64,000 bases of DNA from Pseudanabaena sp. BC1403 (GCF_002914585.1 NZ_PDDM01000001.1:466593-530592); one strand, 5' to 3'. Shown: positions 25,529-34,220, counted from the stretch's first letter. Made by a program: numbers and translations. The notes: generated by a model from the letters alone, not told the origin.

Positions 25529-27715
25529 TTACGTAGGGGCAACAATAACTATCCACAAAGCGATCGCTAAAATGACCGCACTCAAATGTTGAGGTATCAG
25601 CGATCGCCAAGGCTGCTTGGCAATCTTTTGCGTTAGCACCCATGTCAAAAGCACAGAGAAAATTAATGTGGTTCCTTGCAAAAAGGAAATTACCGCAGGA
25701 TGAGCAATAAAAATCGGCAATGTCGAACCATCCAGCCCAAAAGTCGCCCAAGTAACTGGTAACACCCGACCCGCCTCTTGGAGAAATAGACGTAAATAAT
25801 GCGCTAGATTTGCACCTAGAACTAAAGGTAAATATCCATAGGCGAGCTGGATAAACGATCTGGGTTTACAGGCTGTAATACTAAAAGGAAGCTGATTGTC
25901 TTCGCAATTCTTTCTCCAGATAATTGTGAGAAAGTAGAGCGATCGCATGATCCCATAAGTAATTAAGGGAATTGCCGCAGCGACAATCAGAATGAGTAGA
26001 GATACTGCCAAATGGGGAAAGAATGCTGCTGTAATAGTCGGCAGACCAAAAAACGAGGTGATTTCTGGTAAGCGATGCAAAAATGCACCACCAAGCAGTA
26101 ACAAGAGCAAAGCAACTTCATAGGTGCGTGGTACATGGGTTGTCCATAATTCAATTGCGGGAGGACGAAGATTAAACTCCACAGACCTATGGGGGCAAGC
26201 CTTGAGGCAAGTCATACATAGCACACAGTCTCGATTGTCTTGTAGTTGAGCAGGATGAGAATAAAGCGGACATCCATTTGTCTCTAGACCTTCGCCTTTT
26301 TTTACGCCGCCTTTATAGCATTGATAGGTCGTACATTCAGCCGAACAAGTTCCTTGTTGAGCGCGTAATTCCGTCATTGAGAGTTTTGCAAATAGTCCAT
26401 TCATCCCTCCAATGGGACAGAGATAGCGACACCAGTACCTGCGTTCAAAAATCAGCGAACAGATCATCGCTCCTGCCGTAATCAATAGCAATAAATATGC
26501 AGAAAGATAGGCAGTATTTTGTAAATCCCAAAGCTCTTCCCATAAGTAGATCAGCACAAATAGACCGAATAAAAACCATCCACCCCAACGTTCAGAAACA
26601 TCTCGATTCCAATGTTTAAGCTGGCGTGGAAATAGCCATAGAGAGAGCCTCTGCACTACCTCTCCATAAATCATAAACGGACAGATAGAACACCATAGTC
26701 TTCCCACAAAGGGAAAGCTAATTAAAATTAATGGCCACCACCATGCCCAAAAAAAGTTAAGCGCAATATTTTGCTCGCGAGTTTGAGGAGCTAAAAACAG
26801 CATGGCAACTACGATCGCAAAAAAAGCGAACGTAAATCCATAGTTAAGGCGATCAGGAAACCAGTCACTACGTAGAAACCGACGCAGATTAGGATAGACA
26901 TTGAGTAGATTAAAGCGAAACTTTTTACCCTTAGGTTGGGTTGACCAAAACACTGATTCGTTTAGCGATGGCGCACCCTGTGACTGTAATATTGCTCGTT
27001 CTACCAATAATTGTAGTTCTTTTAAATTTCCTGTGAAATCATAGCTTTGGAGGCCACGTAGAGCTTCAGCAGTAATAGTTGGTTTAGGAATACCGCGATC
27101 GCGACAGAACAAACTTATGTAATATTCCACATGTGGTTTAATATCGGCTTTTCGCACTCTCAGCGATGGAACCTTGATCGAATGTTTAACATATGACTCA
27201 CAGGTAGATTGACGTTTTTCAGAGACCATAATGATCCGCGATTCACAGGTTAAAGGCGCATCGGTTGCATTACTTCCGACTCGTCTAAAAGTTCCGTTTT
27301 TTAGAAGCTGCACAATCTGGGGGCGCAATTCATTGGGTAGCTCTTGGATGTTATTTAAAACTAGAGTTCCTTTTCCCAAATATGTTAATAGTCCATGATT
27401 GCCATCTGCACGTCCAAATAAATCTGCACCACTGGTTTGGACAAGGCTGCAATTTACTTTTGCGATCGCTTCCCGTCTATATGCCGAATTAAAATGAATC
27501 AAAGCCGCAATATTATCTTTATCCAGTCCAGGTTCGCCAAGAATCAATACTGGCTGCCGATCTTCACTGGCACTTTTAATCTCTTGACGAAGCCTCATCG
27601 CATAGCGACTCTTTCCAATAATTCCTCGCTCAGCCTTGGTAATTAGATAGGGCTGCAAAACCTGCGATCGATCTTGTATCCACTCTAAAGAAATTTCAGA
27701 ATAATTGGAAGACAT
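25529..27715 (-). CDS. Fusion: degenerate sigma54-activator-type AAA+ domain and polyferredoxin membrane protein
   Basis: Residues 30-270 of the 728 resemble an NtrC-class AAA+ domain (IIGKSRYAMRLRQEI; helical lid KADIKPHVEYYI). The P-loop is degenerate (GEPGLDKD, 60-67), Walker B is LVLNN instead of LDE (118-122), the GAFTGA loop is missing and there is no DNA-binding domain. From about 295 it is a NapH/NosR-like membrane protein with several helices, CSICP and CRYLCP motifs and a 4Fe-4S motif CVLCMTCLKACP near 500, then more helices. A regulatory or electron-transfer role is inferred. Cyanobacteria generally lack sigma54, so classical enhancer-binding activity is unlikely. Confidence 0.85.
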   Translation of the reverse strand: MSSNYSEISLEWIQDRSQVLQPYLITKAERGIIGKSRYAMRLRQEIKSASEDRQPVLILGEPGLDKDNIAALIHFNSAYRREAIAKVNCSLVQTSGADLFGRADGNHGLLTYLGKGTLVLNNIQELPNELRPQIVQLLKNGTFRRVGSNATDAPLTCESRIIMVSEKRQSTCESYVKHSIKVPSLRVRKADIKPHVEYYISLFCRDRGIPKPTITAEALRGLQSYDFTGNLKELQLLVERAILQSQGAPSLNESVFWSTQPKGKKFRFNLLNVYPNLRRFLRSDWFPDRLNYGFTFAFFAIVVAMLFLAPQTREQNIALNFFWAWWWPLILISFPFVGRLWCSICPFMIYGEVVQRLSLWLFPRQLKHWNRDVSERWGGWFLFGLFVLIYLWEELWDLQNTAYLSAYLLLLITAGAMICSLIFERRYWCRYLCPIGGMNGLFAKLSMTELRAQQGTCSAECTTYQCYKGGVKKGEGLETNGCPLYSHPAQLQDNRDCVLCMTCLKACPHRSVEFNLRPPAIELWTTHVPRTYEVALLLLLLGGAFLHRLPEITSFFGLPTITAAFFPHLAVSLLILIVAAAIPLITYGIMRSLYFLTIIWRKNCEDNQLPFSITACKPRSFIQLAYGYLPLVLGANLAHYLRLFLQEAGRVLPVTWATFGLDGSTLPIFIAHPAVISFLQGTTLIFSVLLTWVLTQKIAKQPWRSLIPQHLSAVILAIALWIVIVAPT

Positions 27716-27792
27716 AATTCTTCACAGGTTTATAGCTATTGCTAGTTAGAGTATACTCCGTTTGCATTGCTATACATGTAAACAAATAACTT

Positions 27793-27942
27793 TAGGACTT
27801 ACGCAAATCAACCAAGAACTAAAGTTCTTGGCTCAAAGCTCAAGTCAGTTAAAACTGACTAAAGAAAGCCTCAAACCAACCTGTTTCAACAGGTTTAAGC
27901 TTTTAGCCCGCAATTTATTGCAGGGCAGATGCGTAAGTCCTA
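27793..27942 (+). mobile_element. 150-bp MITE, copy 1
   Basis: It is bounded by TAGGACTTACGCA and the exact complement TGCGTAAGTCCTA and flanked by a 5-bp direct repeat AACTT. Inside are four hairpins: CCAAGAACT/AGTTCTTGG, AGTCAGTT/AACTGACT, AACCTG/CAGGTT and GCCCGCAAT/ATTGCAGGGC. A nearly identical copy lies inverted at 34388-34537. There is no transposase; the open frame through it is a by-product. Confidence 0.92.
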
Positions 27943-28110
27943 AACTTCTTTTTGTTCTAGATTGAGCGAAAAGCATTGTAATAAAACTGGCGACAGCAAC
28001 ACCTTAATTACTGACTTTTTCTTGTTTCGCCAAGTGATAATCAATGCGAGTATAACCCTCTAAATAAACACTACATCTAAACGAGATCATGGTGTAAAAG
28101 GAAGAGACAT

Positions 28111-29115
28111 ATGGGAAACTCAGAACATCTTGCGATACTGAAACAAGGAGCAGCCAGTTGGAATAGATGGCGACTAGAAAATCCTGAGATTATCCCTAAT
28201 TTGAGTGGTACTAACTTAAGACGTGCCAATCTCCGCGAAGCAGATTTGAGTGGAGTAAACTTGCGCTGGACAAATTTGAGTAATGCTAATTTATTAGGTG
28301 CGAATCTCAGTGGTTCTGATCTCGTAAAAGCAAATTTGCGAGAAGCAGATTTGTATAAAGTAAATCTTAAAGATGCTGAGGTGAGTGGAGCCTATTTGAG
28401 CAAAGCTCATCTAAGAGAAGCTTGTTTAGAAAGATGCGATCTGAGTATGGCAAACTTACAAGGAGCCGATCTTACTAAAGCTCATTTTAATGGTGCTAAT
28501 TTGAGTGGTGCAGACTTAGACGAAAGTGATTTGAGCAATGCCAATTTAAGTGAGACAAACTTAAGCAATGCCATTTTGAGCAATGTTAATCTCACAAATG
28601 CTGATCTCCACCGCAGTGATTTAACTAACGCAAATCTAGAATTTGCTGATCTTAGTAATAGCAATCTGTCAGACTCAAAGCTTTACAACGCAAATCTGAG
28701 CAATGCCAATTTGCAAGAATGTGATTTGAGTAATGCTGCTATTAATCAGGCTAATCTTTGTCATGCTAACTTAGCTGATGCAATTCTCAGTAATGCCAAT
28801 TTAAGTAATGCTAATTTAAGGCACGCAAATTTAAAAAATGCGGTTCTGAGCAATGCAATTCTGAGCAATGCTGATCTGAGTGATAGTAATTTGGAAGATA
28901 CAATCTTAAGTGATGCAATTTTAAGTAATGCAAATTTAAACGGGGCAATTTTGACAGGAGCACAACTGGTTTCAGCAAAACTAGATGCTGCATTTTTGAT
29001 TGGTACTAATTTAGTTAAAGCTAATTTACGACTTGCCAATCTGAATGGAGTTAGTTTATCTGAAGCAAATCTATTTGGAACGATTATGCCCGATGGTTCG
29101 ATCCATAATCATTAA
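28111..29115 (+). CDS. Long pentapeptide-repeat protein
   Basis: The 334-residue protein has a short N-terminal helical cap (HLAILKQGAASWNRWRLENP) followed by about 55 consecutive pentapeptides of the A(N/D)LSN type (LSNANLSNANLRHANL) up to residue 322. They form a right-handed quadrilateral beta-helix. There is no signal peptide, so it is cytoplasmic. The function is unknown; it is not of the DNA-mimic type by obvious motif. It starts 169 bp after the MITE and ends inside a perfect hairpin. Confidence 0.9.
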   Translation: MGNSEHLAILKQGAASWNRWRLENPEIIPNLSGTNLRRANLREADLSGVNLRWTNLSNANLLGANLSGSDLVKANLREADLYKVNLKDAEVSGAYLSKAHLREACLERCDLSMANLQGADLTKAHFNGANLSGADLDESDLSNANLSETNLSNAILSNVNLTNADLHRSDLTNANLEFADLSNSNLSDSKLYNANLSNANLQECDLSNAAINQANLCHANLADAILSNANLSNANLRHANLKNAVLSNAILSNADLSDSNLEDTILSDAILSNANLNGAILTGAQLVSAKLDAAFLIGTNLVKANLRLANLNGVSLSEANLFGTIMPDGSIHNH

Positions 29116-29150
29116 TAAAGACGGCATAAATGCCGTCTTTATTAATGATT
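29107..29150. terminator. 20-bp-arm hairpin overlapping the stop codon
   Basis: AATCATTAATAAAGACGGCA (29107-29126) pairs exactly with 29131-29150. It contains the TAA stop of the pentapeptide gene. Confidence 0.85.
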
Positions 29151-29159
29151 TGTCGTTAA

Positions 29160-29228
29160 ATAAAAGAAACCTTAAAACCCGAAAAGATAAATAGCCCGCG
29201 CAGCGGGCTATTTATCTTTTTGGGTTTT
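29160..29228. repeat. Palindrome, first copy of a compensated pair
   Basis: Twenty-six-base arms around GCA (29174-29199 and 29203-29228) have one G-T pair. The unit with its left flank AAAAGAAACCTTAAA is duplicated at 29636-29704 with matched changes in both arms. Confidence 0.85.
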
Positions 29229-29229
29229 A

Positions 29230-29490
29230 CTAAGCTTGTGGCTTACCACCAATATCGCCATCACCATCAATGTCACGACCAGTAAGATTCTCTAGCGCAT
29301 CAACTGCTTTACCAGCAGAATCTTTAGCCATGACACCAACATCTGTGTTTAGAACATCAGAAACTTTCTTGACGTTTTCTTCGCCGATAACTCCTTCAGC
29401 CTTGTCTTTGAGTCCTTCAGCCACTTCCCCAGCTTTCTGCTGTAAGCCACTTACAAATCCACCAATCCCTGACTTTTGTTCTTCGCTCAT
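29230..29490 (-). CDS. Small acidic hypothetical protein
   Basis: The 86-residue protein starts MSEEQKSGIGGFVSGLQQKA. It is helical and Lys/Glu/Ala-rich (GEVAEGLKDKAEGVIGEENV), and ends in the acidic Gly/Asp tail RDIDGDGDIGG. The pattern resembles small CsbD-like or antitoxin-like stress proteins with a DGDG tail, but I cannot name the family. There is no signal or membrane segment. It lies between the two copies of a duplicated palindrome. Confidence 0.65.
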   Translation of the reverse strand: MSEEQKSGIGGFVSGLQQKAGEVAEGLKDKAEGVIGEENVKKVSDVLNTDVGVMAKDSAGKAVDALENLTGRDIDGDGDIGGKPQA

Positions 29491-29635
29491 TTTAATTACC
29501 TTCGTAAAGAGTTTTAAGGATGAATGCTATTGAATTATAGTCGGATAGGTTCAAAAAATTTTGTCTTTTGCAATACTCGGCAAAGGGTTTTGATGAAAAA
29601 AAGATAAAAAATGACACTTGGCATTAAGTTGCTAA

Positions 29636-29704
29636 GCAAAAGAAACCTTAAAGCCAGAAAAGATAAATCGCCCGCGCAGCGGGCGATTTATCTTTTCTGG
29701 CTTT
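29636..29704. repeat. Palindrome, second copy of a compensated pair
   Basis: Twenty-six-base arms at 29650-29675 and 29679-29704 are perfect around GCA. Compared with the copy at 29160, the base before GCCCGC changed from A to C on the left and its partner from T to G on the right. Confidence 0.88.
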
Positions 29705-29726
29705 AGTTTTTATGTGGAAATTTGCC

Positions 29727-31283
29727 TTAATATGCACCCTTACCAAATAAAACTAGCCTTAGAGTCTCAATGAGAATTTCCAAATCAAAATTTAGTGACC
29801 AGCGATCTATATAGAAAAGATCTAATTTTGCCACATCATCAATTGTATCTAAATCCGATCGCCCTGAAATTTGCCATAAACCTGTAATCCCTGGCATAAC
29901 TAAATGCCTTGTATGATGCCAACTGGTAAATCTTGCCACATCCCTGACGGGCAAAGGACGTGGGCCAACCAGACTCATCTGTCCAATTAGCACATTGAAT
30001 AGTTGTGGAAGTTCATCCAGACTTGTAGAACGCAAAAAATGTCCAATCGGAATTATGCGTGGATCTTGTTCGATTTTGAACATGACACCATCGGAACTTT
30101 TGTTTAGGTGTTCTAGTTCTGATTGGCGGCGATCGGCATCCATAAACATGCTGCGAAACTTCCACATACGGAAAGATTGCCCCTGTAAGCCAATGCGATC
30201 TTGAGTATAAAACACACTCCCTTTAGAGCTAGTTTTAATCGCGATCGCAACTCCAATAAATACTGGCGATAAAACTATTAACCCAAGAAAGGCAGCGACC
30301 AAATCCAAACAGCGCTTAAAAATATATTCCCAATTCGCTAACAGCGATGACTCAATCCGAATCATGGGCATTGATGCAAAAATCTCTGGAGTACCGCGCC
30401 GATGAAGTAGCATTAAGCTAGATGGAACTAGCCTTAGTCCAATTCCCGCATTGCGAAGCTGCCAATATAATTGAGAAGCAAGTTGTGTTTCTGGCAAGCC
30501 TTCCGCAATCACCTCTTTTGCCCCAGAACTAATAATAGATTGTATTGCGTGTGAAGTATTAGCGAGAGAAGAAGTAAGTACCCCGACAACTTTATAGCCA
30601 GTTCTTTTTTCGACAATTTTGGCTAAGTATGATAAGCGATCGCTAGGCGCAATGATAAAAACTGGCGTATGGATTCTGGCGATCGGAAACTGATCAAAGA
30701 GCAAAGTTAATAGCAAGCGTAATCCGATAATCATGACTATGCTGCCAATCCATGCTGGAAAAAACAGCGATCGCGGGGCATCAACTGTAGGGCTATAAAA
30801 ATAGCTGACCACCAAAGATGCCATGTAAACGCTGCTAATGACTTGAGCTTGCTTTACATAGTTACGCCATTGTGACTCTCCTCGATAAAAGTTGTGATAA
30901 GCAAATCCTGTGACGATCGCAGCTGCAAAAGCCCAAAACAAACCCGTAAATCCTGCAAATTCGCCCCAATTAAGTTCTGGCGGTAGGGGTGAAAAGTCTT
31001 GATTGAGTCTCCGAGAAACTTGCCATGCTATGCCCAATCCCAAGGTGTCGCTAGCAATTAGGAATAGCGATCGCAACCAGTTGCACTCGACCATTGACCA
31101 TTGTTTGATCTGGTTACCAGCTCGAATGTCGTATTTTTTTGCACATTGCTCGGTGTGCTTCTTGGTTGGTTTGCGATCGCTACTCACTCTCATATTCCTC
31201 TTTTGCTCTTGATCTGATTGTGCATCACAAAATTTGCTTTGTTTAAGTCCCTGTTCATTATCTTGCCCAAATGCTGTCTCCAA
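29727..31283 (-). CDS. Polyprenyl-phosphate sugar-1-phosphate transferase (WbaP/exopolysaccharide type)
   Basis: The 518-residue protein has five hydrophobic segments in the N-terminal half, a CoA-binding-like middle (PVFIIAPSDRLSYLAKIVEKR) and a C-terminal bacterial sugar-transferase domain: RCLDLVAAFLGLIVLSPVF, FRMWKFRSM, STSLDELPQLFNVLIGQMS, VGPRPLP and MPGITGLWQISGRSD. It loads the first sugar phosphate onto undecaprenyl phosphate for polysaccharide assembly. The start could be downstream, for example 31193. It is followed upstream by palindromes and a WecG-type enzyme on the same strand. Confidence 0.93.
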   Translation of the reverse strand: METAFGQDNEQGLKQSKFCDAQSDQEQKRNMRVSSDRKPTKKHTEQCAKKYDIRAGNQIKQWSMVECNWLRSLFLIASDTLGLGIAWQVSRRLNQDFSPLPPELNWGEFAGFTGLFWAFAAAIVTGFAYHNFYRGESQWRNYVKQAQVISSVYMASLVVSYFYSPTVDAPRSLFFPAWIGSIVMIIGLRLLLTLLFDQFPIARIHTPVFIIAPSDRLSYLAKIVEKRTGYKVVGVLTSSLANTSHAIQSIISSGAKEVIAEGLPETQLASQLYWQLRNAGIGLRLVPSSLMLLHRRGTPEIFASMPMIRIESSLLANWEYIFKRCLDLVAAFLGLIVLSPVFIGVAIAIKTSSKGSVFYTQDRIGLQGQSFRMWKFRSMFMDADRRQSELEHLNKSSDGVMFKIEQDPRIIPIGHFLRSTSLDELPQLFNVLIGQMSLVGPRPLPVRDVARFTSWHHTRHLVMPGITGLWQISGRSDLDTIDDVAKLDLFYIDRWSLNFDLEILIETLRLVLFGKGAY

Positions 31284-31340
31284 TCAAAACCCAAATGAGA
31301 GTTGCGGCGCTTCGCGCCGCAACTCTCATTTGGGTTTTGA
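31284..31340. repeat. Perfect 27-bp-arm palindrome
   Basis: The arms 31284-31310 and 31314-31340 are exact around TTC, with the CAAAACCCAAATGAGAG outer arm of family A. It abuts the start codon of the sugar-phosphate transferase. Confidence 0.88.
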
Positions 31341-31410
31341 GTTAGAGGCGACGCTTCGCACCGCAACTCTCAAAAGCTAGAGGCGACGCGAAGCGTCGCC
31401 TCTAGCTTTT
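31341..31410. repeat. Chimeric half-palindrome followed by an 18-bp-arm palindrome
   Basis: The unit at 31372-31410 (arms AAAAGCTAGAGGCGACGC) is perfect. The stretch 31342-31375 joins TTAGAGGCGACGCTTCGC, matching a half of that unit, to ACCGCAACTCTCAAAA, matching a half of the neighbouring unit at 31284. It therefore does not pair with itself. Confidence 0.8.
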
Positions 31411-32177
31411 GGGCTTTGAAAAATTCGCCGCAAATGTTGCATCCCAAATAAAATTACAAAACAGGGATTATTTATCAAATAGCGCTGCCACAGACGAATT
31501 GGCTCTTGACTAAAGCGATATAACCATTCAAGCCCAATCGCCATCATCCATTGTGGAGCTTGTGAAACCTGTCCACTATGAAAATCAAAGGCAGCACCCA
31601 CCCCGATCATCACTGCCGCCAATCGATGTTGGGCGTGGCTCATCCAAAATTCTTGCTTAGGACAACCAAGGGCAACAAATACAACTTTTGCACCTGATTT
31701 AGAAATAAGTTCAATATCTTCAGCTAACAGCATCTCAAAGTTGGGATTTTCAAGCTCGAAATAAGGTGGGGCATGTTTGCCTGCGATCGCTAAATCTGGA
31801 AAGCGCAATTTTAATTTCTGCTCTAATTTATTAAGCGTTTCGTCCGTTGAGCCAAAAAGATAAATAGGTAGATTTTCTTGAGCTGCGCGATCACACCAAG
31901 CAAGCATTAGATCTGGCCCATAAACTCTCTGCTGGTTTTTTACCCCTAGCGATCGTAGCCCCCATACAAGCGGCATCCCATCAGGGGTAACAATTTCGGC
32001 ATTTTCTAATACTTGGCGATAGTTACGATCCCAATAGGCTGTCATTACCACATGCACATTCGCGGCAATAATGTAGCAAAATGTCGCTTGCTGGACGAGA
32101 GTGGCAATGCGATCGCAAGTATCTACATAACTAGTTGTGTCAATGCCAACATTAATAATGGATATACGCTGACTCAT
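31377..32177 (-). CDS. WecG/TagA/CpsF-family glycosyltransferase
   Basis: The 266-residue protein has the family signatures: ANVHVVMTAYWDRNYRQVLENAEIV early, TPDGMPLVWGLR, RVYGPDLML, FGSTDETL, and VALGCPKQEFWM with GVGAAFDFHSG. It transfers a GlcNAc or ManNAc-type sugar to a lipid-linked acceptor. The last 12 codons (PKARGDASRRL) and the stop come from the palindrome at 31372-31410, so the original C-terminus was probably altered by it. It is likely in the same unit as the downstream sugar-phosphate transferase. Confidence 0.93.
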   Translation of the reverse strand: MSQRISIINVGIDTTSYVDTCDRIATLVQQATFCYIIAANVHVVMTAYWDRNYRQVLENAEIVTPDGMPLVWGLRSLGVKNQQRVYGPDLMLAWCDRAAQENLPIYLFGSTDETLNKLEQKLKLRFPDLAIAGKHAPPYFELENPNFEMLLAEDIELISKSGAKVVFVALGCPKQEFWMSHAQHRLAAVMIGVGAAFDFHSGQVSQAPQWMMAIGLEWLYRFSQEPIRLWQRYLINNPCFVILFGMQHLRRIFQSPKARGDASRRL

Positions 32178-32194
32178 AATGTTCTGGGATTTAA

Positions 32195-32231
32195 ATTTTT
32201 AGTGGCGCGGCTTCGCCGCGCCACTAAAAAT
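32195..32231. repeat. 17-bp-arm palindrome upstream of wecG-like gene
   Basis: ATTTTTAGTGGCGCGGC pairs exactly across TTC. It lies 18 bp upstream of the minus-strand start, in a divergent intergenic region. Confidence 0.85.
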
Positions 32232-32322
32232 CAGTGAGACTTTTTAGTTGATAAGTTGTGCTCTAATTTGATGCTAATATCATTAAGGCAAAAAATACGG
32301 CTTTGGAGTTTTGATTCGCTCA

Positions 32323-32745
32323 ATGAATACAGAAATTGCAGAAGATTTATTCACTCAAGGTTTAGAACGCTACAAACAAGGTGAATCTGCGGCGGAATTA
32401 ATTCCTGTGTTTGAAAAAGTATGCGAACGCCAGCCTAAAGTTGCTAGCGGCTGGATTTGTCTATCTTGGTTGTACTTACTAGATAACAATGCCAAGCTCG
32501 CGATCAAGGCAGGACAGAAAGCAGTCAAAATTTCTCCTGAAGATCCCCAAGGACACATTAATCTAGCGATCGCCATGTTAGAGCTATCTCAAAAAGGGGT
32601 TCGCGAGCAAGTTGAGGCTGCTCAAAATTGGCTAATGATTTTGAAAGATATTAAGCCAGAAATTGTTGAGAATTTTGAAGAAGGATTGCGCCGTCGTCCA
32701 GATTGGAAAGCCCTTGAAAAGGTTAGAGACTGGGTGCTGAGCTAA
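32323..32745 (+). CDS. TPR-like protein
   Basis: The start at ATG 32323 (MNTEIAEDLFTQGLERYKQG) is preferred over the TTG at 32311. The 140-residue protein has tetratricopeptide-like helix pairs (GWICLSWLYLLDNNAKLAIKAGQKAVKISPEDPQGHINLAIAML) and a C-terminal LRRRPDWKALEKVRDWVL helix. Small TPR proteins of this kind are conserved in cyanobacteria with unknown partners. It is monocistronic and divergent from the polysaccharide genes. Confidence 0.78.
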   Translation: MNTEIAEDLFTQGLERYKQGESAAELIPVFEKVCERQPKVASGWICLSWLYLLDNNAKLAIKAGQKAVKISPEDPQGHINLAIAMLELSQKGVREQVEAAQNWLMILKDIKPEIVENFEEGLRRRPDWKALEKVRDWVLS

Positions 32746-32990
32746 AATCCAGCCTTTGTATTCTTAATAATTTCGGGTTGCTGTCAACATTTATGAATTG
32801 TAATTGTTGAAATTCAATAAATAACTTTATCTAACGTCATAGAACTTCATAAGAGTAGCTCTTTTGTCAGAAAATCTTAACACAGGATTTTTGTCAAGAG
32901 TGCTAGGCTACATAAATATAAATAACTGAAGCTGATAACTTTTTAATTACAGCTAAGTGACAATTTTTTATTTAGAAGGAAGTTAATAAA

Positions 32991-33203
32991 ATGATTTTAG
33001 AAAATGTCAGAGTAAAGCCCGACACCCGCAACCACAAAGGTTTTTTTGTGTTGGAAGCTTCTTATAAACTCGTCAATATTGATGGCAATGGTTGGGCTTT
33101 AATCTGTTTAGATGACTATGCTTGTCATTACGTCGATCCTGATGATTTGAAGTTGCCTAGAGGCTGGAAAAAAACAACTAGTAACGAAGTTGTGCACGCT
33201 TAG
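32991..33203 (+). CDS. Small conserved hypothetical protein
   Basis: The 70-residue protein starts MILENVRVKPDTRNHKGFFV. It has beta-rich residues and a C-terminal DDYACHYVDPDDLKLPRGWKK segment with Cys and His. A good Shine-Dalgarno (GAAGGAAG) lies 8 bases before the ATG, after a 245-bp gene-free leader in which I see no other structure. A strong terminator follows. I do not recognise the family. Confidence 0.7.
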   Translation: MILENVRVKPDTRNHKGFFVLEASYKLVNIDGNGWALICLDDYACHYVDPDDLKLPRGWKKTTSNEVVHA

Positions 33204-33280
33204 AGATTGGCTTTTGGAGTTTCTTCTATGATTGGAACTAAAAGTCCATCAACTCTTAAATTAGATAAATCAAATTTCAA

Positions 33281-33316
33281 ATAAAAAAGAGCAAACTCAA
33301 GTTTGCTCTTTTTTAT
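33281..33316 (+). terminator. Rho-independent terminator
   Basis: ATAAAAAAGAGCAAAC pairs exactly with GTTTGCTCTTTTTTAT around TCAA, giving a T-run end 78 bp after the small gene. Confidence 0.9.
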
Positions 33317-33331
33317 TTATCTTTTTTATTT

Positions 33332-33370
33332 AAAATAGAGTTGCACCGCTTCGCGCTGCAACTCTATTTT
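33332..33370. repeat. 14-bp-arm palindrome
   Basis: AAAATAGAGTTGCA pairs with TGCAACTCTATTTT around CCGCTTCGCGC. It lies just 3' of the DUF429 gene and is probably its terminator. Confidence 0.8.
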
Positions 33371-33375
33371 GGGCT

Positions 33376-34182
33376 TTATGAACAAATCCATCCTTCAAGG
33401 TGATCGCAATTTTTAGGAATTCCATAATTGGGTAGTCGGAAAGCCAATGCTGCTTGGATTGTGGAAAGTACAGCATCAAGCGTATCGCCCGAAGCATCAC
33501 TCACACATTCACAAGTAACCTGTTTATCAATTTCGACAACAAAGCCATACTTTGTATTGTATATAGGCGATCGCACCTGATTAATTATTTCTTGACGCAA
33601 AAACTGCATTTCTGTAGTTTGTTTGCGCTTATCATCAGATTTATAGCTCTGTTTACCGATTATGCTCCTTGACATTAGCGCAGGATAAATCTCAATCACA
33701 ATTCGTGGATCGTTAGTGGGATGACAAGGCAAAACACTAAATCCTGCTGCCAACATTCTTGGCGCACCTTCAAAAAACATTTTACCTACAGGCACACCAT
33801 AGACTTTCATCGGACTAATTGCCCCTGCGTCCCGATCAGTTTGGCGTAAATGTTCGCGATCGCCCGCAGGTCGATCTTGACGATATTGATTTAAGGTTTC
33901 CACAAACTCCTGTTTACTCATCTGTCCTATGCGATCGACATATTCCGCCCAAGTTTTCCCCCATTGTAAGTTTTGGATTAATTTCCGAGGTTGCCCCAAT
34001 GGGAAATCTACTCCTGCAATCCAGACAGGCGATCGCATTAGAAATTCCATAAAAGAAGGAAAATCTATAAAACGATGGAACTTCTGAATATGTAAAATAT
34101 CTGATTCTAGCCAAGCTTCTGCACAAGCGATTACTTTGTTTTTGCTAGGTGCGCTAGTAAAGTCAATTCCATATATTTTCAT
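33376..34182 (-). CDS. DUF429 protein (predicted RNase H-fold nuclease)
   Basis: The start at 34182 gives MKIYGIDFTSAPSKNK, placing the first conserved Asp of the DUF429 fold near the N-terminus; the longer frame to 34215 adds 11 unrelated residues. The 268-residue protein then shows WIAGVDFPLGQP, DRDAGAISPMKVYGVPVGKMFFEGAPRML, EIYPA and a C-terminal SGDTLDAVLSTIQAALA, all typical. The family is predicted to be a nuclease or phosphotransferase but is not characterised. Confidence 0.85.
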   Translation of the reverse strand: MKIYGIDFTSAPSKNKVIACAEAWLESDILHIQKFHRFIDFPSFMEFLMRSPVWIAGVDFPLGQPRKLIQNLQWGKTWAEYVDRIGQMSKQEFVETLNQYRQDRPAGDREHLRQTDRDAGAISPMKVYGVPVGKMFFEGAPRMLAAGFSVLPCHPTNDPRIVIEIYPALMSRSIIGKQSYKSDDKRKQTTEMQFLRQEIINQVRSPIYNTKYGFVVEIDKQVTCECVSDASGDTLDAVLSTIQAALAFRLPNYGIPKNCDHLEGWICS

Positions 34183-34220
34183 AATGTTCTCAAATTTATA
34201 GCTTCCGCTAAGCAAACTCC

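Noticed and set aside
27762..27965. 67-residue frame, and its twin at 34413-34613
   Set aside because: Both frames read the same strand of the MITE; they are translations of the element and not a conserved protein.
28111..29115. CRISPR-like or tandem DNA repeat
   Set aside because: The 15-base periodicity encodes pentapeptides in one open frame and the units are too variable for CRISPR repeats.
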